From contig DRFJ01000039.1 of NCBI GenBank assembly GCA_011050615.1, forward strand, positions 1 through 34,401: a stretch of 34,401 nt of DNA, in the 5' to 3' direction. The notes under the pieces were generated by a model. It saw only the letters and a program-made list of their open reading frames with translations, was not told the DNA's origin and did not search any database. Below are positions 18,167-27,353 of the stretch, piece after piece. Both the position numbers and the translations under genes were made by a program. The stretch's first letter is position 1. Every line of letters begins with the position of its first letter. Origin of the DNA: Bacteroidota bacterium (GTDB taxonomy: Bacteria; Bacteroidota; Bacteroidia; Bacteroidales; VadinHA17).

Positions 18167-19560
18167 TTATCAGGTTTCTTCAGGTCAAATACTTTACTCT
18201 CTATTCTGCCGAGACTTAAAATAGTACTTATCTCGGAGCCAGGTTTCAATTCATTCGACGATCTGACGGCTTTATTTTCAAACAGAGTAATTGAGTAACC
18301 ACGTTTCAACACTCTTGAAGGGCTAAGGTAATCAATTGATCTGGAAAAATTATCTAAAATTGTTTGTTTTTGATTTATGTATCTTGTCATGGACGGTTTA
18401 AGACGGTTCTTAAGATCACCTGTTTGCCTGTACTTATCATGGATATAATTCAATGTAATTTTACTGACATTCGTTTCAATGGTGTTTAACCTGGCATGGT
18501 TTTGTGAAAGGCAGGAACGTATATTTCCGGAAAGCCTTAAACCTGACCTGTTAAGCAGGGTCCGTTTATTTTGCAGTGATGATCTCACCCTGGGAGCCAT
18601 GTTAACACTGATTCTGTTAATAATATTCCTCTTCATTTTCACCATTTCCCGGCTGGAATGAATGATCGATTCTCTCAGTTCCAGCAGGCGCTCTTCAGTT
18701 TTAAGGCTCTGGCTTATTATAAAATCTGCAACGGCAGTAGGTGTCTTAAATGACCGGTAAGCCACCAGGTCAGTAACCGAGAGGTCCTTTTCGTGTCCGA
18801 TTCCTGTAAGTAGCGGTATGGGTAGCTGTGTAATCAGATAGGCAATATTATAATTGTCGAACCAACTCAGGTCTGCCTGTGACCCTCCGCCTCTTACTAT
18901 TACCATAAGGTCATAGTTTTCTATAGCTTCGAAAATATTATTAATGGCAGCAACAATCGATGCTTCAGTTTCTTTACCCTGCATTATAGCCCTGAAAAGG
19001 CTGGGTTTATAAACAAAGCCATAAATATTATTTTTCAACTCATCCGTAAAATCGCCGTAGCCTGCTGCCTGTTCTGATGAGATGACGGCTATCCTTACCG
19101 GTAACAGGGGGAAGGTCAGTTCTTTATTAAGATTCATTACCCCTTCTGATTCCAGGCGCTTAATTATCTGTCTTCTCCTGAGTTCCATCTCTCCAATGGT
19201 ATATGCAGGATCAATGTCATATATTACAAGACTTAAACCATATACCTCATGGTATTCTATCTTAACCCTGAGCAAAACTTTTATACTTTCTGACAGAGCC
19301 TGACCTGTGGTACTTTCAAAATAGGGAAGGAGCAGCCTGGCTTTTTGTGACCAGATAATGGCACGAACCCTCGACCTGATGTCTTCATGACTATCTTTCT
19401 CAATAAGTTCAAGATAACAATGTCCGGCATAGTTGATTTTCAATTCCGATATTTCGGCACTTACCCAGTAAAAGCCCGGCAGGTTTTCTTCAATTGATTT
19501 TTTAATGAGTTTCTGAAGTTCACTTAATGAATACCTGTCATTTTGATCATTCATCACCAT
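18163..19560 (-). CDS. xseA: Exodeoxyribonuclease VII large subunit
   Basis: The catalytic subunit of the nuclease that degrades single-stranded DNA to oligonucleotides, acting in DNA repair and clearance. 465 residues from ATG 19560 (an alternative ATG at 19554). The N-terminal OB fold is visible in FYWVSAEISELKINYAGHCY (about 30-49). The Exonuc_VII_L catalytic part shows VIVRGGGSQADLSWFDNY and TGIGHEKDLSVTDLVA, followed by TPTAVADFI. A long basic coiled coil (about 320-420), the docking surface for XseB, follows, with a C-terminal RGYSITL motif. It follows the MORN-repeat gene by 62 bases. Its stop codon overlaps the start of the first kinase gene by four bases. Confidence 0.95.
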   Translation of the reverse strand: MVMNDQNDRYSLSELQKLIKKSIEENLPGFYWVSAEISELKINYAGHCYLELIEKDSHEDIRSRVRAIIWSQKARLLLPYFESTTGQALSESIKVLLRVKIEYHEVYGLSLVIYDIDPAYTIGEMELRRRQIIKRLESEGVMNLNKELTFPLLPVRIAVISSEQAAGYGDFTDELKNNIYGFVYKPSLFRAIMQGKETEASIVAAINNIFEAIENYDLMVIVRGGGSQADLSWFDNYNIAYLITQLPIPLLTGIGHEKDLSVTDLVAYRSFKTPTAVADFIISQSLKTEERLLELRESIIHSSREMVKMKRNIINRISVNMAPRVRSSLQNKRTLLNRSGLRLSGNIRSCLSQNHARLNTIETNVSKITLNYIHDKYRQTGDLKNRLKPSMTRYINQKQTILDNFSRSIDYLSPSRVLKRGYSITLFENKAVRSSNELKPGSEISTILSLGRIESKVFDLKKPDK

Positions 19561-19622
19561 TTTATTCTGAGCAACAATATTAAGAAATTATTGAAGACTG
19601 CAACATCAGGCACCGGGGCATG

Positions 19623-20411
19623 CTATCTTATTATACCTGTTATTTCCGGGTCATTTATTTTTCCGCCTTCTTTCTCCAGTTTATCCAGGTATTCAGTTTC
19701 CTCCCTTATCAGTTCTGCCCTGTTCTCAGGAATACCGTTATTATATTTTATTTCCTTTCGAACGGTTCCGTCCCGGTTAAAGAAAATCCAGGGGCCTGTT
19801 CTGACATCATTCCTGTAAAGACCCGTTATTTCCTTTGTACCATTGGGATGCCATGATCTGAATTCCCCGTTCAGTTTCCCATCCTGGTAGGAAGATTCCA
19901 GTGAGGGAGTACCGTCAGTGTAGTACTGTTTCCAGGCACCTGATTTTATTCCGTTTTTGTATTCCAGCTTTTCAGCAATTTCACCATTCCAGTGGTATTT
20001 TATGCATAACCCTTCTGCCTGGCCGTTTATGAACCGGCACCTCATAAGCAGATGATTTTCAATATAATCGGAATAATAAAACCACTCACCGGTTTTTTTC
20101 CGGCCAGTATATTTACCCCTGCCCGCAATGAACCCGTTTGGATGATAAAAGCGAGCATAGCTTGTATCCCCGGTGTAATTAAGTACTGAGGTCAGGTTCC
20201 CGTCCTCGTCATATCTTTTAAATTCACCCTCAGGCCGGTCATCTGTGAAATAAGCCTCGTACATAATCTGTCCGTTCTGGTATTTCCTAATCCAGTGACC
20301 CTGCTTCAGTCCGTTTTTATCGATATGGTTAAGTTTTTCCTGTGGTCTTAATGTACTGAATGGTATAATTATAAGAATAAGGAATAATATGATCCTGGGG
20401 AAATGCATCAT
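19623..20411 (-). CDS. Exported MORN-repeat (YwqK-type) protein
   Basis: A 262-residue protein with a signal peptide (MMHFPRIILFLILIIIPFSTLRPQ) followed by a chain of MORN_2-type repeats such as GLKQGHWIRKYQNGQIMYEAY, GEFKRYDEDGNL, GEWFYYSDYIENH and GEFRSWHPNGTKEI. Databases often label these 'toxin-antitoxin system YwqK family antitoxin', but no toxin gene is present here, so that label should not be taken literally. In-frame GTG at 20450 is rejected as start because it falls inside the dnaK terminator hairpin; ATG 20411 or 20408 fits the signal peptide. It is followed after 62 bases by xseA on the same strand, so it may lead the operon. Function unknown. Confidence 0.85.
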   Translation of the reverse strand: MMHFPRIILFLILIIIPFSTLRPQEKLNHIDKNGLKQGHWIRKYQNGQIMYEAYFTDDRPEGEFKRYDEDGNLTSVLNYTGDTSYARFYHPNGFIAGRGKYTGRKKTGEWFYYSDYIENHLLMRCRFINGQAEGLCIKYHWNGEIAEKLEYKNGIKSGAWKQYYTDGTPSLESSYQDGKLNGEFRSWHPNGTKEITGLYRNDVRTGPWIFFNRDGTVRKEIKYNNGIPENRAELIREETEYLDKLEKEGGKINDPEITGIIR

Positions 20412-20433
20412 AGCTTTTATATTATTACGATGT

Positions 20434-20470
20434 AAAAATAAAAAAAACACTCTGAAAATTTCAGAGTGTT
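20434..20470 (-). terminator. Rho-independent terminator of dnaK
   Basis: AACACTCTGAA and TTCAGAGTGTT (20446-20470) form an 11-bp perfect stem around a three-base centre (in practice a 10-bp stem with a slightly larger loop). On the minus strand a long T-rich run follows (complement of 20434-20447). It lies 27 bases past the dnaK stop codon. Confidence 0.85.
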
Positions 20471-20496
20471 TTATTAATTATATGTTCAGTGTTTGA

Positions 20497-22413
20497 TTAT
20501 TTAACCTCTTCAAAATCAACATCAGTGACTTCATCGTCATCGCTGCCTTTACCTGACTGCCCTTCTGATTGAGGACCCTGTTCAGGCCCTGCCTGGGGCT
20601 GGGCTTCTGCCTGGGCAGATTTATAAATATCTTCAGAGGCAGCCTGCCACCTGGTATTAAGGTCATTCAATGCTTTGTCAATGGCTTCAATGTCCTGGTT
20701 TTTATGAGCTTCCTTAAGATCTGAAAGAGCCTTTTCTATGGGTTCTTTCTTATCTGCCGGGAGCTTGTCGCCGTACTCCTTGAGTTGTTTTTCTGTCTGG
20801 AAAATCATACTGTCGGCAGAGTTAATCTTATCAACTTTTTCCTTTGCTTTCCTGTCTTCTTCCTCATTGGCTTTCGCCTCGTCGCGCATTCTTTTAATCT
20901 CATCTTCACTCAGACCCGATGAAGCTTCAATCCTGATGCTCTGCTCTTTCCCGGTACCCTTATCCTTTGCTGATACGTTGAGTATGCCGTTTGCATCAAT
21001 ATCAAAAGTTACTTCAATCTGTGGTACTCCCCTTGGTGCAGGCGGAATACCATCAAGATGGAATCTTCCTATTGTTTTGTTACCTGCTGCCATTGGCCTT
21101 TCTCCCTGCAGTACGTGTATTTCAACCGAGGGTTGATTGTCAGCGGCAGTTGTAAATGTCTCATTCTTCTTTGTAGGAATGGTCGTATTGGCTTCTATCA
21201 GTTTTGTCATTACCCCACCCATGGTTTCAATACCAAGTGAAAGTGGTGTAACATCAAGTAAGAGTACATCTTTAACCTCACCCGTGAGAACGCCACCCTG
21301 GATTGCTGCTCCAATGGCCACTACCTCATCTGGGTTAACACCTTTTGAAGGAGCTCTGCCGAAAAATTTCCGGACTACTTCCTGTATGGCTGGTATACGG
21401 GTTGAACCACCAACCAGAAGTACTTCGTTTATATCGGAAGCTTTCAGTCCTGCATCTTTCAGGGCAATTTTACAGGGTTCAATAACAGCCTGTATCAGTG
21501 AATCGGTGAGTTTCTCAAAATGTGCCCTTGTAAGCGTTTTAACCAGGTGTTTGGGTATGCCGTCAACGGGCATTATATAGGGTAGATTGATCTCTGTGCT
21601 TGATGAACTCGACAGTTCTATCTTGGCTTTCTCGGCTGCTTCTTTGAGTCGCTGCAGTGCCATGGGATCTCTTTTAAGGTCAACACCTTCATCTTTTTTA
21701 AACTCCTCTGACAGCCAGTTAATAATGAGTTCATCAAAATCATCCCCACCAAGATGTGTGTCACCATTTGTTGATTTAACCTCAAATACTCCGTCACCAA
21801 GTTCGAGTATGGATATATCAAATGTCCCTCCTCCAAGGTCAAAAACAGCCACCTTGAGGTCTTCCGTCTTTTTGTCAAGTCCATATGCCAGTGCCGCAGC
21901 AGTAGGCTCATTTATTATTCTTTTTACTTTCAATCCGGCAATCTCACCTGCTTCTTTGGTTGCCTGGCGCTGTGAGTCATTGAAGTAGGCAGGAACTGTT
22001 ATAACAGCTTCAGTAACTTCCTGTCCAAGGTAATCCTCTGCCGTTTTTTTCATTTTTTGCAATACCATGGCAGATATTTCCTGTGGCGAATATTTGCGAT
22101 CATCAATCTGAATCCTGGGTGTGTTATTATCTCCCTTAACCACTTTGTAGGGTACACGGGTAATTTCCTTGCTTACATTGTCGAAAGTCTCACCCATGAA
22201 TCTTTTTATTGAATATACTGTTTTGTTAGCATTGGTGATGGCCTGACGTTTTGCAGGATCACCTACCTTTCGTTCACCATTTTCAACAAAGGCTACAATT
22301 GACGGAGTGGTTCTCTTGCCTTCGCTGTTTGGTATCACGACAGGTTCGTTTCCTTCCATCACCGAAACGCATGAATTAGTTGTTCCAAGGTCTATACCAA
22401 TTATTTTTCCCAT
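20497..22413 (-). CDS. dnaK: Chaperone DnaK (Hsp70)
   Basis: A 638-residue ATP-dependent chaperone that binds unfolded protein segments. ATG 22413 gives the canonical start [18 protein letters not shown]; the frame is open a further 16 codons upstream without family support. The nucleotide-binding domain is complete: [38 protein letters not shown], and [13 protein letters not shown]. The linker is [17 protein letters not shown] substrate-binding beta-sandwich, helical lid and the acidic tail [14 protein letters not shown] follow. It is monocistronic: no dnaJ or grpE is adjacent and a strong terminator follows. No CIRCE element or sigma-32-like promoter could be recognised in the 230 bases upstream, so heat regulation is not explained by the sequence. 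Confidence 0.98.
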   Translation of the reverse strand: MGKIIGIDLGTTNSCVSVMEGNEPVVIPNSEGKRTTPSIVAFVENGERKVGDPAKRQAITNANKTVYSIKRFMGETFDNVSKEITRVPYKVVKGDNNTPRIQIDDRKYSPQEISAMVLQKMKKTAEDYLGQEVTEAVITVPAYFNDSQRQATKEAGEIAGLKVKRIINEPTAAALAYGLDKKTEDLKVAVFDLGGGTFDISILELGDGVFEVKSTNGDTHLGGDDFDELIINWLSEEFKKDEGVDLKRDPMALQRLKEAAEKAKIELSSSSSTEINLPYIMPVDGIPKHLVKTLTRAHFEKLTDSLIQAVIEPCKIALKDAGLKASDINEVLLVGGSTRIPAIQEVVRKFFGRAPSKGVNPDEVVAIGAAIQGGVLTGEVKDVLLLDVTPLSLGIETMGGVMTKLIEANTTIPTKKNETFTTAADNQPSVEIHVLQGERPMAAGNKTIGRFHLDGIPPAPRGVPQIEVTFDIDANGILNVSAKDKGTGKEQSIRIEASSGLSEDEIKRMRDEAKANEEEDRKAKEKVDKINSADSMIFQTEKQLKEYGDKLPADKKEPIEKALSDLKEAHKNQDIEAIDKALNDLNTRWQAASEDIYKSAQAEAQPQAGPEQGPQSEGQSGKGSDDDEVTDVDFEEVK

Positions 22414-22643
22414 TTTATAACTTATTTTTAATGTTTTCCGATTTCCCAATCCTTTAATCAATGATTATGCCATCGGATTTTTGGGTTTTATTTATGCTAA
22501 TATGGCATTCAAACGCATTTTTAAATGACCAAACCAAAGCCAATAATGACAAAAAGGCAGTTGCAGCATTTTAGTCCCGGTCAGATCATGTATTATTAAA
22601 CAAATTTGTAGCTTTACCCTGTATAATAATAAAATAACAGGTT

Positions 22644-23459
22644 ATGTCAATCCATAATACGGTTAAGAGGGTTACCACGCATGTACTCTCAGAAATGAAA
22701 TTAAAAGGTGAGAAAATTGCCATGCTCACCTCATATGATTATTCCATGGCGTCAATTGTGGATAAGGCAGGGATTGATGTCATTCTTGTAGGCGATTCGG
22801 CATCAAACGTTATGGCCGGGTTTGAGACCACCCTGCCCATAACCCTTGATAATATGATTTATCATGCTGCTTCTGTTGTCCGTGCGGCAAAAAGAGCACT
22901 GGTCGTGGTGGATATGCCTTTCGGAACCTACCAGGGAAATTCCAAGGAAGCCCTTTCCTCGGCGATCAGGATAATGAAAGAAACAGGTGCACACGCAGTT
23001 AAGCTTGAGGGAGGTGCTGAAATAGCAGAATCAATCGAAAGAATATTATCTGCCGGCATCCCCGTTATGGGGCACCTGGGATTAACACCTCAATCAATAC
23101 ATAAGTTTGGCACTTACGTTGTAAGGGCACGGGAGGAAGAGGAGGCAAAGAGGCTTAAGAGTGATGCGAGATTACTTGAGGAAGCAGGGGCTTTTGCCAT
23201 TGTACTTGAAAAGATACCTGCCGTTCTTGCCGGCGAGGTGGCCGAAAGCATTTCAATACCTACGATTGGCATTGGCGCTGGCAATAAGGTTGATGGCCAG
23301 GTGCTGGTGATCCATGACATGCTCGGGATTAACCAGGAATTCTCCCCACGTTTTCTAAGGAGATACCATAACCTGTACCAGGAAATAACCGGGGCTGTTC
23401 AGGCTTATATCAAAGATGTTCGTTCGCACGATTTCCCGAATGAAAAGGAGCAGTATTGA
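22644..23459 (+). CDS. panB: 3-methyl-2-oxobutanoate hydroxymethyltransferase (pantothenate synthesis)
   Basis: Transfers a hydroxymethyl group from 5,10-methylenetetrahydrofolate to alpha-ketoisovalerate to give ketopantoate, the first committed step of pantothenate and CoA synthesis. 271 residues, normal for PanB. Recognisable blocks are [39 protein letters not shown] (metal-binding Asp), [24 protein letters not shown] and [20 protein letters not shown]. No panC or panD is adjacent. A near-consensus -7 element, TAGCTTTA, lies at 22609-22616, about 28 bases before the ATG. The following pseudouridine synthase gene starts at the end of this one. Confidence 0.97.
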   Translation: MSIHNTVKRVTTHVLSEMKLKGEKIAMLTSYDYSMASIVDKAGIDVILVGDSASNVMAGFETTLPITLDNMIYHAASVVRAAKRALVVVDMPFGTYQGNSKEALSSAIRIMKETGAHAVKLEGGAEIAESIERILSAGIPVMGHLGLTPQSIHKFGTYVVRAREEEEAKRLKSDARLLEEAGAFAIVLEKIPAVLAGEVAESISIPTIGIGAGNKVDGQVLVIHDMLGINQEFSPRFLRRYHNLYQEITGAVQAYIKDVRSHDFPNEKEQY

Positions 23460-23469
23460 ATTCCCCGGC

Positions 23470-24144
23470 ATGGATATACTTTACGAAGACAACCATATAA
23501 TCGCTGTTAACAAGAAATGCGGTGAATTGGTGCAGGGTGACAGCACAGGTGATGAAACGCTTTCTGACAGGGTAAAGAAATACCTGGCAGTAAGATATAA
23601 AAAGCCAGGTGAAGTATTCCTTGGTGTGGTTCACAGGCTCGACAGGCCTGTTAGCGGTGCAATAGTATTTGCACGCACTTCTAAAGCCCTGGCCAGGTTA
23701 AACAGGATGTTCCAGGAAAAAGAGGTAGCCAAGAAATACCTTGCTGTAGTAAGGGAAAGACCACCTTCGGAGGAGGGCAGTTTAGTGCATTACCTGAAGA
23801 AAAATGAGAAACAGAATAAATCCTATGCCTTTGATACCCAGGTGAAGGGCAGCAAAGAAGCACATCTGAGCTATAGGCTGATCAGCCGGACAGACAGGTA
23901 TTATGTGCTGGAAATCGACCTCCATACCGGGCGCCATCACCAGATAAGATGCCAGCTGGCCCGGGTAGCTTGTCCCGTGAAGGGTGATCTTAAATATGGC
24001 TATCCCAGGTCAAATAATGACGGAAGCATATCCCTCCACGCATGGAAGGTCAGGTTTATCCATCCCGTTCAGAAACAGGAAATTGAAATTACTGCACCTT
24101 TGCCTGATAGCGATATATGGTCTAAGGTAAAGCAGCTTAAATAA
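23470..24144 (+). CDS. RluA-family pseudouridine synthase
   Basis: Converts specific uridines of rRNA or tRNA to pseudouridine. From ATG 23470 (MDILYEDNHIIAVNKKCGEL, the usual family start) it has 224 residues. ATG 23440, overlapping panB by 20 bases, is the alternative. The catalytic motif is HRLDRPVSG with nucleophile Asp58, followed by ARTSKALARLNRMFQEKEV and KKYLAVV. The later LHTGRHHQIRCQLA block is typical of RluA enzymes. There is no S4 domain. The target nucleotide cannot be told from sequence by eye. It is probably cotranscribed with panB; the gene order has no obvious functional logic. Confidence 0.93.
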   Translation: MDILYEDNHIIAVNKKCGELVQGDSTGDETLSDRVKKYLAVRYKKPGEVFLGVVHRLDRPVSGAIVFARTSKALARLNRMFQEKEVAKKYLAVVRERPPSEEGSLVHYLKKNEKQNKSYAFDTQVKGSKEAHLSYRLISRTDRYYVLEIDLHTGRHHQIRCQLARVACPVKGDLKYGYPRSNNDGSISLHAWKVRFIHPVQKQEIEITAPLPDSDIWSKVKQLK

Positions 24145-24175
24145 AAAAAATGGCTGCTTTAATATAAAACAGCCA
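24143..24175 (-). terminator. Strong minus-strand terminator next to the rluA-family gene
   Basis: Arms 24151-24160 and 24166-24175 form a 10-bp stem with a 5-base loop. On the minus-strand RNA every position pairs (one G-U), and eight U residues follow (complement of 24143-24150). Read as plus-strand RNA the same position is a C-A mismatch and no T-run follows. The signal is therefore oriented to stop minus-strand transcription, although no annotated minus-strand gene lies to its right before 24417. Confidence 0.8.
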
Positions 24176-24306
24176 CTTCACTCAAACTGAAAATATCAGA
24201 GGTCAGGATGTCAGAATTACCCTCCGGCCCTTATCCCTTTACTTCATTTCATTCTTCCTCTTTAAAGGATTTTTTAGCCGCGTATTCCGTAATTATTACG
24301 AAATCC
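24143..24306 (-). ncRNA. Candidate small RNA of about 160 nt
   Basis: A perfect minus-strand -7 element (TACATTTG, 24311-24318) and the strong minus-strand terminator (24143-24175) frame about 130 bases between two plus-strand genes. The only ORF of note is 19 codons (24249-24308), and its ATG lies about at the predicted start site. No known RNA family was recognised; the GC-rich segment near 24215-24235 may form the core of its fold. Confidence 0.45.
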
Positions 24307-24310
24307 ATAA

Positions 24311-24318
24311 CAAATGTA
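24311..24318 (-). promoter_or_regulatory. -7 element of the candidate minus-strand small RNA
   Basis: TACATTTG on the minus strand is an exact TAnnTTTG match. No convincing -33 TTTG at 19-21 bases upstream. It is the only exact match on this strand in the gap between the two plus-strand genes. Confidence 0.4.
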
Positions 24319-24404
24319 TAACATTATTACCCTGAGTCAGTTAAACTGAGGTTAAATCTAGTTAAGGAAAAGTTAAAAAGTGGATTGTTGTAATATTATA
24401 ATTA

Positions 24405-24412
24405 TATTTTTG
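24405..24412 (+). promoter_or_regulatory. -7 element directly before the sensor kinase ATG
   Basis: TATTTTTG matches TAnnTTTG, and TTG triplets stand 14-19 bases upstream (24385-24390). The G of the element is only five bases from the ATG at 24417, so transcription from here would start at or next to the start codon, giving a leaderless mRNA. Confidence 0.5.
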
Positions 24413-24416
24413 CATT

Positions 24417-26012
24417 ATGAAGAGGTGGAAGTTCATAGGGCTGATATCTTTAATGCTGGTGTCATTAACGGGCATCATATGGGTGCAGATAATCTGGATC
24501 AATAATGCCGTAAGGGTGCGTAATGACCTGTTTAACCGTTCAGTATTCAACAGCCTGCAGAGTACTGCAAGAAAAATTGAGTCGTCAAGGCAACTGGTTT
24601 TCTACAGGCAGATGATGGTAGCCGATTCCTTATTGCAATCACAGGCAGATGAGATGCAAACCGTTCCTTTTGCCGGACAGGGGAATGCACCTGTACAGGG
24701 GTATGGAGGACTGAGCGGAGTAGGGGAGAGCTTTTCCTTCAGGCTGACGGATGATGGTAAAAATGTGCAGGTACTGGGAGATTACCAGCAATATTTTATT
24801 AGCGACAGCAATGAAAAGGAATTTCCGGAAACCAGTATCGGATCAAAAGATGCAGGCCCTCTTAATATCAATAATGACAGGTTCAGATCATGGCTTTTGC
24901 AAAAATCCAGTGACCTTCGCCAGATGGGCGACAAAATGATTTCAGAGCTCTATGAATGGGAGCTTAACAGCCCTGCCGACAGAGACGAAATATTATCTGT
25001 CCTGTATAGCGAGCTTGCGAATTCGGGAATAAGCATTCCTTTTGAATTTGCTATAGTTGAGGGAAACAGGATTATCGATGGGGTTTATGAGACGGTTACC
25101 CCGGCCGAACTGCTTAGCAGCAGCTATACAGTTAACCTGTTTAATGACAGGTTGATACGCCGGAATACGAGACTTTCCATAGTCTTCCCTGAGCGCAAGA
25201 ACTATATCCTCTCATCTATGTCTCTGCTGCTTGGCGGCTCCCTCCTCTTCAGCATGATAATACTGCTTACCTTTGCCCTCAGTATATTTTTTATTATCCG
25301 GCAGAAGAGAATATCTGAGATAAAATCGGACTTTATAAATAATATGACGCATGAGTTTAAAACACCTATTGCAACCATTTCACTTGCTGCCGATACAATA
25401 AGTAACCCTAAAATCATAAATGACGAAAGCAGGGTAAAGCATTTTATCGGCATGATAAAGAAGGAAAATGCAAGAATGAACAAACAGGTTGAAAATATAC
25501 TTCAGATTTCATCGCTGGACAGGAAAGAAATGGAATTCAGTTTTTCCAATGTTGATATGCATTCAGTAATCGAAAGATCGATAGAAACAATTGAGATACA
25601 GGTGGAAGGAAGAAACGGAAATATCTTTTTTTATCCCGGGGCCGATGATCCTGTAGTTTACGGTGACAGGGAACACCTTACTAACCTGGTGCATAACCTT
25701 CTTGATAATGCAAATAAGTACAGTGTGAGCGAACCGGAGATAACCTTAAGCACTCACAATAAAAACGGCAGTTTTGTATTATCAGTGTCTGACAAAGGGA
25801 TAGGCATGACCAAAACCGTGCAGTCAAAAATATTTGACAGGTTTTACAGGCAGTCAGGTGGTAATATTCACAATGTTAAGGGTTTTGGGCTTGGCCTGAG
25901 TTATGTTAAAGCCATAATCGATGCCCATAATGGTGATATTAAAGTATTCAGTGAATCAGGGAAGGGCACAACATTTGAAGTGTATATTCCTCAAAACGAA
26001 GACCTCCTATGA
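24417..26012 (+). CDS. Sensor histidine kinase, RprX-like
   Basis: A 531-residue inner-membrane kinase: a first membrane segment (FIGLISLMLVSLTGIIWVQI, about 4-23), a periplasmic sensor region of about 230 residues, a second membrane segment (SLLLGGSLLFSMIILLTFAL), and a HisKA domain with NMTHEFKTPIATISLAAD (phospho-acceptor His312). The ATPase domain has NLLDNANKYS, DKGIGM, FDRFYR and GFGLGLSYVKAI. The layout and closeness to the OmpR-type regulator resemble the RprX/RprY pair of Bacteroides. The stop codon overlaps the regulator's ATG (ATGA), so the two are coupled. The signal is unknown. Confidence 0.93.
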   Translation: MKRWKFIGLISLMLVSLTGIIWVQIIWINNAVRVRNDLFNRSVFNSLQSTARKIESSRQLVFYRQMMVADSLLQSQADEMQTVPFAGQGNAPVQGYGGLSGVGESFSFRLTDDGKNVQVLGDYQQYFISDSNEKEFPETSIGSKDAGPLNINNDRFRSWLLQKSSDLRQMGDKMISELYEWELNSPADRDEILSVLYSELANSGISIPFEFAIVEGNRIIDGVYETVTPAELLSSSYTVNLFNDRLIRRNTRLSIVFPERKNYILSSMSLLLGGSLLFSMIILLTFALSIFFIIRQKRISEIKSDFINNMTHEFKTPIATISLAADTISNPKIINDESRVKHFIGMIKKENARMNKQVENILQISSLDRKEMEFSFSNVDMHSVIERSIETIEIQVEGRNGNIFFYPGADDPVVYGDREHLTNLVHNLLDNANKYSVSEPEITLSTHNKNGSFVLSVSDKGIGMTKTVQSKIFDRFYRQSGGNIHNVKGFGLGLSYVKAIIDAHNGDIKVFSESGKGTTFEVYIPQNEDLL

Positions 26013-26704
26013 GTGATATCTCAAAAATACTTCTTGTCGAAGATGATCTTAGCTTTGGCTCGGTTCTCAAATCCTATCTTGAAATCAATGATTTTACGGT
26101 TGAGTGGGTTGCCGACGGCAAAAATGCCATCCCTGCTTTCAGAAAGGGACAATTCAACCTGTGCATACTGGATGTAATGCTGCCCAATGTCGATGGCTTT
26201 ACCATTGCTTCAGAAATAAGGGCTGTTAACAAGACCATACCATTAATTTTTCTGACAGCCAGGAAACTGAAAGATGATGTTCTGCACGGCTACGGGCTTG
26301 GTGCGGATGACTATATAACCAAGCCTTTCGATACTGATATACTCCTTGCCAAGATAAAAGCCATTACCAGCCGCAGGGAAGGGATGAAAAAAATCAGCGA
26401 CGAGATTAAAATAGGTAAGTATACCTTCAATACAAAAATCAGGACGCTTAAGTCAGGGCAGGAGGAAAGAAAGCTTTCGCCCAAGGAAGCCCAATTGCTG
26501 GAACTCCTTGCACAGGCCCCCAATACACTGGTTAGCAGGGGGACAGCATTAAAAACAATATGGGGTTCTGATGACTATTTTACTGCAAGAAGCATGGATG
26601 TTTATGTTACCAAGCTGAGAAAATACCTGTCGGGCGACAGTAAAATTTCGATAAAAAATATTCATGGCGCTGGCTTCCAGATGGTAATATACAGTGATGA
26701 TTAA
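26009..26704 (+). CDS. OmpR-family response regulator, RprY-like
   Basis: 231 residues. The receiver domain has the acidic pair ED near residues 11-13, the phosphorylation site in CILDVMLPNVDGF (Asp55), the conserved Thr in FLTA and Lys in ITKPFD. A winged-helix DNA-binding domain follows, with RKLSPKEAQLLELLA and ARSMDVYVTKLRKYL. It is phosphorylated by the kinase encoded immediately upstream and should act as a transcription factor. Its stop codon shares TTAA (26701-26704) with the convergent cytidine deaminase gene, leaving no room for a terminator between them. Confidence 0.94.
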   Translation: MSDISKILLVEDDLSFGSVLKSYLEINDFTVEWVADGKNAIPAFRKGQFNLCILDVMLPNVDGFTIASEIRAVNKTIPLIFLTARKLKDDVLHGYGLGADDYITKPFDTDILLAKIKAITSRREGMKKISDEIKIGKYTFNTKIRTLKSGQEERKLSPKEAQLLELLAQAPNTLVSRGTALKTIWGSDDYFTARSMDVYVTKLRKYLSGDSKISIKNIHGAGFQMVIYSDD

Positions 26705-27189
26705 GTCCTGAGTGCAGAGCTGCTGAAACGGAGGGGCAGAAGGTTTTCTATCCCGTCAATCACATAAATCCTGGATTTTCCGTAAAGGATTACCCTTATT
26801 TTCCTCCCGGCCCGGTCTTCCTCTTCTGATAATACCTGCCTGCACTTACCACACGGGGATACAGGCATATCGGTAAAATCTTTTCCTTTGCGGGCACATA
26901 TTGCAATTGTGGTAATTACAGATTCCGGATAATTAGCACCAGCGCAGGCAACGGCGGTATGTTCAGCACAGATACTAACCGGGAAGGAAGCATTCTCCCT
27001 GTTATTGCCCCTTATTATCTCTCCTGTGTCAAGCCTCAGTGCGGCTCCTACCGGGAAATCAGAATATGGTGAATATGCATGGCTGCCTGCATGCATGGCT
27101 TCGATGAGAAGCTTTTGATCTTCATCACTCAGTTCTTCCGGACCGGCATATTCATTCAGGATAAGTTTAATTATTTTTTTCCTTGCCAT
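26701..27189 (-). CDS. cdd: Cytidine deaminase
   Basis: Deaminates cytidine and deoxycytidine to uridine and deoxyuridine in pyrimidine salvage. 162 residues, homotetrameric-type length. The zinc and catalytic signature is intact: CAEHTAV (zinc Cys74, proton-shuttling Glu76) and PCGKCRQVL (zinc Cys113 and Cys116). The substrate-binding block YSPYSDFPVGAAL lies upstream. A near-consensus -7 element (one base short in its spacer) lies about 10-20 bases before the ATG on the minus strand. The 3' end overlaps the response regulator gene by four bases in convergent orientation. Confidence 0.96.
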   Translation of the reverse strand: MARKKIIKLILNEYAGPEELSDEDQKLLIEAMHAGSHAYSPYSDFPVGAALRLDTGEIIRGNNRENASFPVSICAEHTAVACAGANYPESVITTIAICARKGKDFTDMPVSPCGKCRQVLSEEEDRAGRKIRVILYGKSRIYVIDGIENLLPLRFSSSALRT

Positions 27190-27353
27190 AGCTTAAATAT
27201 GTCCTGCAAAATACTAAAAAAATAATCATGCTCTCTGCGCTATTTGCTTAATAAAGCAATATTCTTAATAATTATGCACTACTGGTTAATTTCTTCACGT
27301 TTGTAACAAGGTAAATAACTATAAGCTTATTATTTTTACGGCAAATTTCTCAT

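Noticed and set aside
19623..20411. YwqK-type MORN protein as an antitoxin of a toxin-antitoxin pair
   Set aside because: It has a signal peptide and no toxin gene is adjacent; the database family name is not supported by context.
22414..22643. CIRCE or heat-shock promoter ahead of dnaK
   Set aside because: No TTAGCACTC-N9-GAGTGCTAA dyad and no convincing heat-shock promoter could be read on the minus strand.
24151..24175. Hairpin considered as the terminator of panB and the RluA-family gene (plus strand)
   Set aside because: On the plus strand the stem has a C-A mismatch and is followed by ACTTCACTC, not a T-run; the signal fits the minus strand.
24249..24308. 19-codon ORF in the candidate minus-strand small RNA
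   Set aside because: Its ATG is only two bases after the -7 element, so it is probably upstream of the transcription start; it is short and has no recognisable features.
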